A stretch of DNA of 7,841 nucleotides from Bacteroidales bacterium (GTDB lineage Bacteria > Bacteroidota > Bacteroidia > Bacteroidales > UBA7960): the NCBI GenBank assembly GCA_003557805.1, contig PWNY01000268.1:1-7841 (forward strand), written 5' to 3'. The translations under genes and the position numbers were made by a program. Below, piece by piece: positions 1-6,399 of the stretch. Every line of letters begins with the position of its first letter. Position 1 is the stretch's first letter. Under the pieces are notes generated by a model. That model saw only the letters and a program-made list of their open reading frames with translations, was not told where the DNA came from and ran no database searches.

Positions 1-2003
1 ATCTGAACTTTGGCTGCGGCGATAAAATCCGGCCTGAGGGAAAATACATTCCAGGAGTCAAACTCACCGAAACCCACCCTCAGGTAGGAAGTACTGATCT
101 TCCTGTTATCGAACATAAGGGCGTGCCCTTTACGGCCGTTTACCTTGTCCACGGAGAAATATTCTCTCCAGTCCTTATCACCCATACCCTCGGTAAGACT
201 TATTCTCTTAATCAGGAATATAAGGGCCTTAACATGATCGGTTATGGAGTGCAGGAATTTATTATACTCATCACTGTAACCCTTGTAAGGAGTAAGCAGC
301 TTTATAACTGACCCAAGTGTCCTTTTCGGATCAAGAAGGCTCCGTTTGTCCGAGCCGTGGAGTTTTTCATCCTTCCATCTCCTGCTGTAGTCATAGTCAA
401 TTATTACCTGGGCATTTGCAAAATCCTTTTCTATATCGTCAATGAAAAAGGTGCCGTATATAATCGCATTTAGCAGTGATTTTGAGATCTCGGATTTACC
501 ACCGCCTGATACTGTACTGGGTTTGTGCAGAAAACTTCCTTCAGCCTGGGTGGATACCAGGCGCCAGTCCGGAGCAAACGGGTGTTTTTCCATATGAACC
601 TTGTAACCGCATGGCAACACATAGAAATGCTCCCTAAGCAGCTTGATCTCCCTGTATTTGTTCCTGTACTTCCAGCGTATACGGCTTTTATAAAGGTCAA
701 TCTCTGCATTTTCCGGTATATATATCACCTCAGGATGCAACTTGTCCACACCATAGTTGTCCTCGTGTATATCCATCAATGCTGAGTAGTTTTTCTTTAT
801 ATCCTCAAAAGTATATGCGTCAGGGAAGCGTTTCATTAGCTTTTTGGCTGCAAAGAAATTACCCAGGTTTCTTCTTGCAAATGCAAGGGTCCCTCCGGCA
901 TGTTCTTCTTCACAGTTTCCGCTTAGGTTAGCGGCATATGTGAGCTGTGTCTTGATCTCCTTCTTGCTGTAACCAAAATAGTTGTCTGCAATAATGGTAA
1001 CCACTACCCCGCTCTCATCCCTGCAGGTCAGCTTAAAGGCCACACCGTCATTATAGAGCTCGTTTGGGTCTTTCCAGCACATACCGTCCCTTTTCATCCT
1101 GTCACTTGCATCCTCCCAGTGAGGAAGCCCAAGATCCTTCTTTTTAAGCTTTGTAAGGTGTGGTGCCAGTATAATACAGCCGGTATGACCGGACCAGTGC
1201 TCCAGGTCAAGACCCGCATCATTCCTGTGAATGTATGGGTCGCCGGCATTTCCGAAGATACTCTCCACGAAATCAAGATTACTTACGAATGCTCCCGGAG
1301 TAAAAAACCTAACCTCCATGGTCTTCTCCTGGGACACGCCTGGCACATCAGGGCTGACCACAGGTCTCAACAGCAATGATGTAAACACCTTTGCTGTTTT
1401 TTGCTGGGAAGCAGTAAAAGGAAGAGTAAGGAAGTCCTCCGGCGGATTAAGTGCATGGGAAAGCATATGGGCAAAGGTGATCTTTGGCACTGCCCTCTTA
1501 TCCGGGGGTATTGGCAACCCGCCTTTGACAATGTGGAATGAACCCTTTGTGGTTCTCCTGTCGTGGACAGGGTTATGCAATATACCCTGCTTGATACGGT
1601 AAGATTCAAAGTAAGGCGTGCTGTAGCTGCTCCTGTCGGGTGGAAGGCTCACTTCACGGCCAATACCGGGTTTATCAAGCACAAATGAATCAAAGGGGAT
1701 ACGCAAAGGTTTTTCAATCTCAACGTCACTCAGGTAATTATTGATAAAGGACTGTATTCGCCTGTCGACAGGGTTAATAACCTGCCCGGACAACAGTCTC
1801 ATCTTTTCCTTGTAGTTTTCAAGCAGGCTTTCTGCCAGGTTAACAAATTCCTGCTCGGTCATGCCGTCTTCACTGTCCTCCAGACTGCCTTCAAAAATTG
1901 GTTGACCCATTGACGCAAGTTTCATATTTATGTAACGAATCACGTCCCGGCGTTGCATTGAAGTCAATGGCTTGGCAGTATGGTAGTTAAGCTTCTCTTT
2001 CAT
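1..2003 (-). CDS. PPi-type phosphoenolpyruvate carboxykinase-like protein, N-terminal part (runs off left edge)
   Basis: I translated the minus strand by hand from the ATG at 2003-2001. It stays open for 667 codons to the window edge, so the 3' end is missing. An in-frame TAA lies four codons upstream (the triplet ending 12 nt before the ATG), which fixes the start at this ATG. From memory the protein resembles the roughly 1,100-residue PPi-type PEP carboxykinases of Entamoeba and Propionibacterium. Those are cytosolic enzymes interconverting oxaloacetate plus PPi with PEP, CO2 and phosphate. Segments I match to that family are VHDRRTTKGSFHIVKGGLPI (residues 146-165), FVESIFGNAGDPY (245-257), SGHTGCIILAPHLT (271-284), the P-loop-like TVSGGGKSEIS (497-507), and LRVGFGEFDSW followed by FSLRPDF (641-660). 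The P-loop-like stretch also recalls the PEPCK/HPr-kinase fold (GxSGxGKSE). No signal peptide or membrane segment is seen. It could be a related kinase-like enzyme of unknown reaction, since assignment rests on remembered family similarity rather than a search. The reading frame itself is nearly certain. Confidence 0.72.
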   Translation of the reverse strand, partial: MKEKLNYHTAKPLTSMQRRDVIRYINMKLASMGQPIFEGSLEDSEDGMTEQEFVNLAESLLENYKEKMRLLSGQVINPVDRRIQSFINNYLSDVEIEKPLRIPFDSFVLDKPGIGREVSLPPDRSSYSTPYFESYRIKQGILHNPVHDRRTTKGSFHIVKGGLPIPPDKRAVPKITFAHMLSHALNPPEDFLTLPFTASQQKTAKVFTSLLLRPVVSPDVPGVSQEKTMEVRFFTPGAFVSNLDFVESIFGNAGDPYIHRNDAGLDLEHWSGHTGCIILAPHLTKLKKKDLGLPHWEDASDRMKRDGMCWKDPNELYNDGVAFKLTCRDESGVVVTIIADNYFGYSKKEIKTQLTYAANLSGNCEEEHAGGTLAFARRNLGNFFAAKKLMKRFPDAYTFEDIKKNYSALMDIHEDNYGVDKLHPEVIYIPENAEIDLYKSRIRWKYRNKYREIKLLREHFYVLPCGYKVHMEKHPFAPDWRLVSTQAEGSFLHKPSTVSGGGKSEISKSLLNAIIYGTFFIDDIEKDFANAQVIIDYDYSRRWKDEKLHGSDKRSLLDPKRTLGSVIKLLTPYKGYSDEYNKFLHSITDHVKALIFLIKRISLTEGMGDKDWREYFSVDKVNGRKGHALMFDNRKISTSYLRVGFGEFDSWNVFSLRPDFIAAAKVQ

Positions 2004-2029
2004 CTTTTTGTATTAATTAGTATTTAGGC

Positions 2030-2041
2030 TTGGCCGGCCAA
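2030..2041. repeat. perfect 12-bp palindrome TTGGCCGGCCAA in the divergent spacer
   Basis: TTGGCCGGCCAA is its own reverse complement. It stands out as GC-rich in an AT-rich spacer. It begins 27 bp upstream of the PEPCK-like start codon and about 100 bp upstream of the permease start. The word AGGCTT occurs at both ends of it (2026-2031 and 2042-2047, approximately), so part of the region is also directly repeated. It could be a dimeric-regulator operator or a leader stem. No regulator is identified, and chance is possible. Confidence 0.4.
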
Positions 2042-2065
2042 AGGCTTCCGGCGATTTTCAACCTG

Positions 2066-2073
2066 CAAAGATA
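2066..2073 (-). promoter_or_regulatory. possible -7 box (TATCTTTG) for the PEPCK-like gene
   Basis: On the minus strand the sequence reads TATCTTTG, which fits the Bacteroidota -7 consensus TAnnTTTG. It lies about 62 bp upstream of the ATG at 2003. The nearest upstream TTTG (minus strand, 2105-2102) is 28 bp away rather than the usual 19-20, so the -33 element is missing or poor. This is a half-match only. Confidence 0.3.
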
Positions 2074-2109
2074 TGCATTTTGGCTGAATCTAATTACCTG
2101 TCAAAACAC

Positions 2110-2139
2110 TTGCAGTCCTTATTTATTTAATTATTTTTG
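2110..2139 (+). promoter_or_regulatory. Bacteroidota-type promoter for the SLC13 permease gene
   Basis: TTG at 2110-2112 and TATTTTTG at 2132-2139 are separated by 19 bp, matching the -33/-7 consensus of the Bacteroidota primary sigma factor. The box ends only 4 nt before the ATG at 2144. The expected transcription start therefore falls at or within a base or two of the start codon, which implies a leaderless or nearly leaderless mRNA if this promoter is used. The T-rich context raises the chance of a fortuitous match. Confidence 0.5.
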
Positions 2140-2143
2140 GAAC

Positions 2144-3913
2144 ATGGAAGTAAATCTTGTCTTTGGCACTCTTGTTCTTGTACTTGCGCTATTTGCTTGG
2201 GGCAGGCTTAGGCATGACATTGTAGCTTTGATCGCACTATTTTTGCTTGTTATTGCCGGTATAATACCTCCGCCCGCAGCATTTTCCGGATTCTCACACC
2301 CTGCTGTAATTACAGTAGCTGCAGTGCTTGTCATTGGCAAGGCCCTTGAATTCTCCGGCCTTATTGACCTGCTTGGAAAATGGGTAATGAAGCTGGGCAG
2401 GGGATTTATCCTGCAGGTAATAAGTATGTGCCTTTTGGTGGCTATAGCCTCTGCATTTATGAACAATGTTGGGGCTCTGGCAATAATGATGCCCGTGGCA
2501 ATAAGCATGGCCCGGAAAAGTGGCTATCCGCCTTCCCACATACTCATGCCAATCGCATTCTCTTCTTTGCTTGGAGGCATGACCACTCTTATTGGAACAC
2601 CGCCAAATATAATAATCGCCACATTCAGGGCCGATGAAATGGGTGAGGCATTTGGCATGTTTGATTTCAGCCCGGTTGGGATAAGCCTTAGTATAGCGGG
2701 GATAATTTTCATTACACTTGCCGGATGGAGGCTCCTTCCAAAGCGTGCAGCAAGGGACTCTGAAAAAGTAAGCTTCGATATTGAGGAATATATTACCGAG
2801 GTGAAGGTTAGCAGAAACGCAAAGATTAAGGGCAGGACAATCGGTGAACTTGAAAAGGTCACCAAGTCAGCTGTGCAGATTCTCGGAATGGTCAGAAACG
2901 GAAAGCGAATCCATGCTCCGGGCCCTGAAGAGATATTTAGGTTAAATGATATAATAATAATTGAGACTGATACAGAAGAGCTAAAGACATTTCTTGATGA
3001 TACCGGAACCAAACTCGTAGGTGACAAAAAGTTCCGGAAAGATGCTGAGGGATCAAAAAACATAAGAATCACAGAGGCTGTTGTCATGGCTGACTCTCCA
3101 ATAATCGGGCAATCAGCAGCGGCACTGCATATGCGAAGCAGGTACGGGGTTAACCTGCTCGCAGTTGCGCGCAAAGAGCAAAAGATAAGAAGGCGGCTAG
3201 ACCATGTGATCTTCCGTACCGGTGATGTCCTGCTGCTGCAGGGCAGGGACCACACTCTTAACGACGCCATAAACGGTATTGGATGCCTTCCGCTGGCACA
3301 AAGGGGATTGAGGCTTGGGTACAAAAAGAAGATCCCAGTTTCCCTTGGCATTTTTGTAACAGCAATAATAATTGTTGTAGCCGGTCTTTTGCCGGTCCAG
3401 GTCGCATTTTCTTTAGCGGCCCTTGCTTTGGTGCTATTTGGCGTGCTGCCTTTAAAAAAGGTCTATACAAGCATTGACTGGCCCGTGATTGTCCTGCTTG
3501 CAGCAATGATACCTGTCGGTGAAGCATTGGAGACAAGTGGCGGAGCAGCTTCGATTGCTTCACTGATACTAAAGGCCGGAGAGAGCATGCCCTCCTGGGC
3601 AATACTCACTGTGATCCTGCTTGTTACCATGTTTTTGTCTGATATAATAAACAATGCGGCAACTGTTGTACTAATGGCACCTATTGCCATTGGGGTTGCT
3701 CACGGCCTGGGATATTCGGTTGATCCGTTCTTGATGGCAGTTGCAGTTGGTGGTTCGTGCGCCTTTCTTACTCCGATTGGCCATCAATCCAACACCCTTG
3801 TTATGGGTCCTGGTGGATACAGGTTTACTGACTACTGGCGTATGGGGCTGCCACTGGAGGTTATAATTGTACTTGTCGGTATTCCAGCTATTCTTGCATT
3901 CTGGCCCTTGTAA
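2144..3913 (+). CDS. SLC13 / ArsB-NhaD superfamily permease with two RCK_C (TrkA_C) domains
   Basis: This encodes a 589-aa inner-membrane transporter of the SLC13/DASS type. Family members usually move sulfate, phosphate or di- and tricarboxylates, often with Na+. The N-terminal membrane half (about residues 2-198) has NNVGALAIMMP (107-117) and the hairpin signature IGTPPN (150-155). The C-terminal half (about 395-589) repeats the pattern with NNAATVVLMAP (503-513) and TPIGHQSN (543-550). Between them lie two soluble domains, about 213-290 and 303-382, each with the hydrophobic-strand pattern of RCK_C/TrkA_C ligand-binding domains (for example LNDIIIIETDTEEL and TGDVLLLQGRDHTL). These domains may sense a cytoplasmic ligand. 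I chose the ATG at 2144 because the frame open back to a TTG at 2030 adds 38 residues that do not resemble the family, and the promoter lies inside that extension. The substrate is not decidable: RCK_C-bearing members include sulfate permeases, while the PEPCK-like neighbour would fit a dicarboxylate. Confidence 0.9.
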   Translation: MEVNLVFGTLVLVLALFAWGRLRHDIVALIALFLLVIAGIIPPPAAFSGFSHPAVITVAAVLVIGKALEFSGLIDLLGKWVMKLGRGFILQVISMCLLVAIASAFMNNVGALAIMMPVAISMARKSGYPPSHILMPIAFSSLLGGMTTLIGTPPNIIIATFRADEMGEAFGMFDFSPVGISLSIAGIIFITLAGWRLLPKRAARDSEKVSFDIEEYITEVKVSRNAKIKGRTIGELEKVTKSAVQILGMVRNGKRIHAPGPEEIFRLNDIIIIETDTEELKTFLDDTGTKLVGDKKFRKDAEGSKNIRITEAVVMADSPIIGQSAAALHMRSRYGVNLLAVARKEQKIRRRLDHVIFRTGDVLLLQGRDHTLNDAINGIGCLPLAQRGLRLGYKKKIPVSLGIFVTAIIIVVAGLLPVQVAFSLAALALVLFGVLPLKKVYTSIDWPVIVLLAAMIPVGEALETSGGAASIASLILKAGESMPSWAILTVILLVTMFLSDIINNAATVVLMAPIAIGVAHGLGYSVDPFLMAVAVGGSCAFLTPIGHQSNTLVMGPGGYRFTDYWRMGLPLEVIIVLVGIPAILAFWPL

Positions 3914-4053
3914 TTGTTTAAAATGCTTTCTCAGACGCTTTTACCATAATGATTTATGGTAACCTTATTTGACAATCAACGTATTAATTTAATGTATCTG
4001 GTCCCAAAGAACAATAGCTGTTTTTTTCATTACAAGTTAAAATCTTACACAAA
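3914..4053 (+). other. intergenic region between permease and M50 protease genes
   Basis: This is 140 bp without a plausible gene. It contains a stem-loop at 3941-3962 and then an AT-rich stretch upstream of the protease start. A TTTGACA word at 3968-3974 resembles a -33 or -35 element, but I find no well-spaced TAnnTTTG box after it, so the protease promoter is unresolved. There is also a run of seven T at about 4021-4027. Confidence 0.6.
3941..3962 (+). repeat. perfect inverted repeat / stem-loop downstream of the permease gene
   Basis: TTACCATAA (3941-3949) pairs perfectly with TTATGGTAA (3954-3962) around a 4-nt TGAT loop, 27 nt after the permease stop codon. The stem is AT-rich and no T-run follows on either strand, so it is not a textbook intrinsic terminator. 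It may be an mRNA 3'-end stabilising hairpin or a symmetrical operator for the protease gene about 90 bp downstream. Confidence 0.5.
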
Positions 4054-5148
4054 ATGCAGAGCAGATATTCATTAAAACTTGGAAAACCTTTTGGGATAAG
4101 GGTTTCTGTTCACTGGACATTTTCACTGCTGATTGCCTGGATCGTGATCATCAGTATTGGCAGGGGGCTTGAGCCTGTGCAGATACTGATGCATGTCCTT
4201 TTTATTTTTGCTTTGTTCTTTTGTGTGGTGCTTCATGAGCTGGGGCATTCGCTTGCAGCGATAAAGCTGGGAGGTAATGTGGAGAGCATAACACTCCTTC
4301 CAATCGGAGGCATGGCAAATTTGTCAAAAATGCCAGAAAAACCAAGGGATGAGTTTATTGTATCGGCAGCAGGTCCGCTTGTTAATATAGCTATCGCACT
4401 GGTTCTGTGGATCTACCTTTTCTATATCAGACAGCTGGATGTAGCCACTATGGAATTTGAGACCATTACCAGAGGTAATTTCCTGCTCCTGCTAATGGCA
4501 GCAAATCTTTTTATAGTGGTATTCAACCTAATACCCGCATTCCCGATGGATGGGGGCAGGCTTTTCAGGTCCGCCCTTTCAATAAGGATGAGCCGCCTAA
4601 AGGCGACACAGATAGCAAAGGACATTGGGCAGGTCTTCGCAATAATATTCATTATCGCAGGTTTGTTCTTCAATCCCTTCCTGGTAATTATAGGCTTTTT
4701 CATACTGTTGGGTGCAAAGGGTGAATATGAAATGATAAAATACCAGGACGTTTTAAGGAACTACACAGTGAAGGATATTATCAGCACAGAATATTCAGAG
4801 CTTGACATTGATGATACACTGGAAAAGGCAGCTGACAAGCTGGTTAAAATATCAGACAATGGTTTCGTGATCAGGTCCGGTGGGAAATATGCAGGTATCC
4901 TTACAAAGAATGATCTTATTAACGGCTTGAACTCACATGGCAAGCAGGCCAGGGTAAAAGATATACTCAATGACAAGGTTGAGTCCGTAGAATGTAATAA
5001 ACCTCTATTTGAAGTATACACTGAGATGCAAAGGAACAGGCAATACATTTTGCCTGTCATTGAGAAAGAAGAATTCCTGGGTGTACTGGACCTGGAAAAC
5101 CTTCACGAGTTTTTCCTGATCCGAAAAGCTACCCAGACAACTGCATAA
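4054..5148 (+). CDS. site-2 protease family (M50) intramembrane metalloprotease with CBS domain pair
   Basis: This 364-aa integral-membrane zinc protease cleaves other membrane proteins within or near the bilayer. Family members typically release regulators such as anti-sigma factors. The zinc-binding HELGH motif is at 61-65 in a hydrophobic helix. The second motif NLIPAFPMDGGR is at 158-169, where D166 is the expected third metal ligand. FIVSAAGPLVN (101-111) is the usual conserved helix between them. Hydrophobic segments lie near 22-36, 43-60, 103-124, 143-160 and 192-219. After about residue 230 the chain is soluble and forms two CBS repeats (about 234-290 and 297-357), a Bateman module that in other proteins binds adenine nucleotides. 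This layout matches M50B (SpoIVFB/Rip3-like) proteases without a PDZ domain. The ATG at 4054 places the start just before the conserved YSLKLGKPFGIRVSVHW region. No substrate is encoded in view. Confidence 0.93.
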   Translation: MQSRYSLKLGKPFGIRVSVHWTFSLLIAWIVIISIGRGLEPVQILMHVLFIFALFFCVVLHELGHSLAAIKLGGNVESITLLPIGGMANLSKMPEKPRDEFIVSAAGPLVNIAIALVLWIYLFYIRQLDVATMEFETITRGNFLLLLMAANLFIVVFNLIPAFPMDGGRLFRSALSIRMSRLKATQIAKDIGQVFAIIFIIAGLFFNPFLVIIGFFILLGAKGEYEMIKYQDVLRNYTVKDIISTEYSELDIDDTLEKAADKLVKISDNGFVIRSGGKYAGILTKNDLINGLNSHGKQARVKDILNDKVESVECNKPLFEVYTEMQRNRQYILPVIEKEEFLGVLDLENLHEFFLIRKATQTTA

Positions 5149-5196
5149 GATTAAGAATATTACATTATTGTATTTATTTCAAACAACAGGTTAAAT

Positions 5197-5202
5197 AAAG
5201 GG
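5197..5202 (+). promoter_or_regulatory. ribosome binding site (AAAGGG) of the receiver-domain gene
   Basis: AAAGGG lies three bases before the ATG at 5206. This is one of the few purine-rich Shine-Dalgarno-like sequences in the window, although the spacing is short. It supports the chosen start. Confidence 0.4.
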
Positions 5203-5205
5203 AAT

Positions 5206-5577
5206 ATGAAGAAGAGCAGAAAGATCCTCATTGTTGATGACGAGAAAACAGCACATCAGCTGTATAAGCTGATGCTAAAGCCCGAGGGGCACGAATTGTA
5301 CCATGCTGAAAACGGTTGTGAGGCTGTTGAGCTATATTCAAAACATCCTGATATAGATCTTATCCTTATGGATATCAAGATGCCTGAAATGGATGGCTAT
5401 GAGGCAACGCAACAGATAAGGAAACGGAGTAAAAATGTCATTATCATTGCTCAGACAGCATATGCAATGGCCTCAGACAGAAAAAAGGCGTATGAAGCAG
5501 GTTGCAACTCTCACCTTGCCAAACCGGTAGAAAGGATGGTGCTGCTAAAAAAGATATCTGAACTCTTCGACCCTTGA
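5206..5577 (+). CDS. stand-alone response-regulator receiver (REC) domain protein
   Basis: This 123-aa cytosolic protein consists of a single CheY-like receiver domain and no output domain. The acidic pair D11-D12, phospho-acceptor D56 (in ILMDIKMPEMDGY), T84 in AQTAYA and K106 in the AKP motif are all present, so it should accept phosphate from a histidine kinase. The sequence is closest in style to receiver domains attached to hybrid kinases (MDIKMPEMDGYEA). It may act in a phosphorelay or as a diffusible regulator by protein contact. No kinase is in view. It follows the M50 protease gene by 57 nt on the same strand, so cotranscription is possible. A terminator-like hairpin lies 47 nt downstream. 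The start is the ATG at 5206, immediately before the KILIVDDE strand. Confidence 0.95.
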   Translation: MKKSRKILIVDDEKTAHQLYKLMLKPEGHELYHAENGCEAVELYSKHPDIDLILMDIKMPEMDGYEATQQIRKRSKNVIIIAQTAYAMASDRKKAYEAGCNSHLAKPVERMVLLKKISELFDP

Positions 5578-5592
5578 ACTTGGGCTAACTTT

Positions 5593-6078
5593 TTACGTAA
5601 TTAAGAAAAACCCTCCAATAAGCACCAGCCCGCCCAGGTAGATTGCCCAATATCTCTTTGGGCGGGCAGGGTTTTTACCGAAAAGCTGCACCGTGAACCT
5701 GTAAATCCAGTTACGGTTTGCAGATACAAATGAATAAAACAGGTCTGAAAGCTTCCTGAAAACCCATATGGAGCGGTACAGGGGCATTACCCATTTCCAT
5801 TTATCACCGTAACGGTGAAGTGCCTGAAATACCGCGCCAGGACCACCATATACCTTTCCGTCGATGTCAATGAACCTGATCGCCTGGTTGAAATACCTTA
5901 TTCCTATATCCGGAAACCTCTTGAAAACCTTCTGATATGGAATGTACTCCACCCTGTCACCAGTCAGGAGTTTCCATTTAATGACCCAGTAATGACAAAA
6001 ACCACAATTCCCGTCCCAGGCCATTACAGGTTTGTTATCAGGAGGATGGTCCGTATGGTGAATGTTTTTGAACAGCAT
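5593..6078 (-). CDS. DCC-family (DUF393) thiol-disulfide oxidoreductase-like protein with C-terminal membrane segment
   Basis: This 161-aa protein carries the DCC-family signature DGNCGFC (residues 22-28), giving a CxxC pair at C25 and C28 preceded by D22. The next typical features are a W/K-rich helix, IPYQ (46-49) where many members have F(A/V)PxQ, and a hydrophobic stretch with GGPGAVFQALHRYG (78-91). The family is annotated as thiol-disulfide oxidoreductase-like, but its biochemical role is poorly established. Residues 143-160 form one hydrophobic helix at the extreme C-terminus, so the protein is probably tail-anchored. Its start codon lies 2 nt after the TAG of the upstream cupin gene, so the two are almost certainly cotranscribed and may be translationally coupled. 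It converges with the receiver gene with only 15 nt between stop codons. Confidence 0.88.
   Translation of the reverse strand: MLFKNIHHTDHPPDNKPVMAWDGNCGFCHYWVIKWKLLTGDRVEYIPYQKVFKRFPDIGIRYFNQAIRFIDIDGKVYGGPGAVFQALHRYGDKWKWVMPLYRSIWVFRKLSDLFYSFVSANRNWIYRFTVQLFGKNPARPKRYWAIYLGGLVLIGGFFLIT
5625..5676 (+). terminator. probable intrinsic terminator of the receiver-domain transcript, inside the 3' end of the opposing gene
   Basis: CCAGCCCGCCCA (5625-5636) pairs with TGGGCGGGCAGG (5659-5670) in 11 of 12 positions, with one A-A mismatch and a 22-nt loop. Then G and five T follow (5672-5676). On the plus strand this is a GC-rich hairpin with a T-run, positioned after the stop at 5577. It lies within codons of the convergent DCC-family gene. 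A shorter alternative stem, GCCCAA (5645-5650) with TTGGGC (5658-5663), would compete for the same right arm. Confidence 0.55.
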
Positions 6079-6080
6079 TA

Positions 6081-6386
6081 CTAAAAAATTTTCACAACCA
6101 TTATATGAGCGGGTACTTCTGTATTGTTTGAAAGCTCGCGCATCTTATCCCCTTTTAGAAAAAGGGTCTCTCCGATTGTCAGAAAGCATGCCTCTCTCCC
6201 GCTCTTTACACTTACTTTTCCTTCAAGGCCAATGAACAGCACATCAAAAGGGTTAGTGTGTTCAGGTATCTTTTCTCCGGGTTTAAGGCTAAGCATTATA
6301 GCCTCTGCTTTCTCCCCACTGTACATTATCCTGCCGTCAACTCCGGCATCAACCTTTTTTGCATCACCAGGGCTTATCTTTTTCAT
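6081..6386 (-). CDS. small cupin-domain protein with degenerate metal site
   Basis: This 101-aa single-domain cupin is the middle gene of the leftward operon. Cupin motif 1 is recognisable as GEKIPEHTNPFDVLFIGLEG (37-56): the first His (H43) is kept, but the second ligand position is N45 and no Glu is at the usual place. Motif 2 (about 72-94) has R83 where the partner cupin has its His. At most one of the four canonical metal ligands remains. It may therefore bind a ligand without metal, or serve as a structural or regulatory partner of the neighbouring cupin. The two proteins align along most of their length (PFDxLxxxLEGK, then GExxxx), which points to tandem duplication. An AGGAT Shine-Dalgarno-like sequence precedes the ATG by about 6 nt. 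Substrate is unknown. Confidence 0.85.
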   Translation of the reverse strand: MKKISPGDAKKVDAGVDGRIMYSGEKAEAIMLSLKPGEKIPEHTNPFDVLFIGLEGKVSVKSGREACFLTIGETLFLKGDKMRELSNNTEVPAHIMVVKIF

Positions 6387-6399
6387 TTTATATCCTGGT

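Larger units (their letters stand above)
2004..2143. other. divergent intergenic spacer between the PEPCK-like gene and the permease gene
   Basis: These 140 bp separate two genes read in opposite directions, so they should hold both promoters. They contain a GC-rich palindrome (2030-2041), a minus-strand -7-like box (2066-2073) and a plus-strand promoter match (2110-2139). A frame upstream of the permease stays open back to a TTG at 2030, but its translation is not membrane-like or family-like. I treat it as non-coding. Confidence 0.75.

Noticed and set aside
1119..1602. Overlapping plus-strand frames of 86 and 123 codons (and others near 123-311 and 525-785)
   Set aside because: They are antisense to the continuous 667-codon PEPCK-like frame and have no family resemblance.
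2030..2143. 38-codon N-terminal extension of the permease from a TTG start
   Set aside because: It contains the likely promoter and a palindrome, and the residues do not resemble the family. The ATG at 2144 sits right before the first membrane helix.
2524..3351. Long minus-strand open frame (275 aa) inside the permease gene
   Set aside because: It lies fully antisense to a gene with clear family motifs. The translation is serine- and proline-rich with no recognisable domain, as expected for the shadow of a membrane-protein gene.
3968..3998. TTGACA word followed by TGTATC as a sigma-70-like promoter for the protease gene
   Set aside because: The -10 match is poor at any normal spacing, and the organism appears to use TAnnTTTG promoters. 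I noted it only within the intergenic entry.
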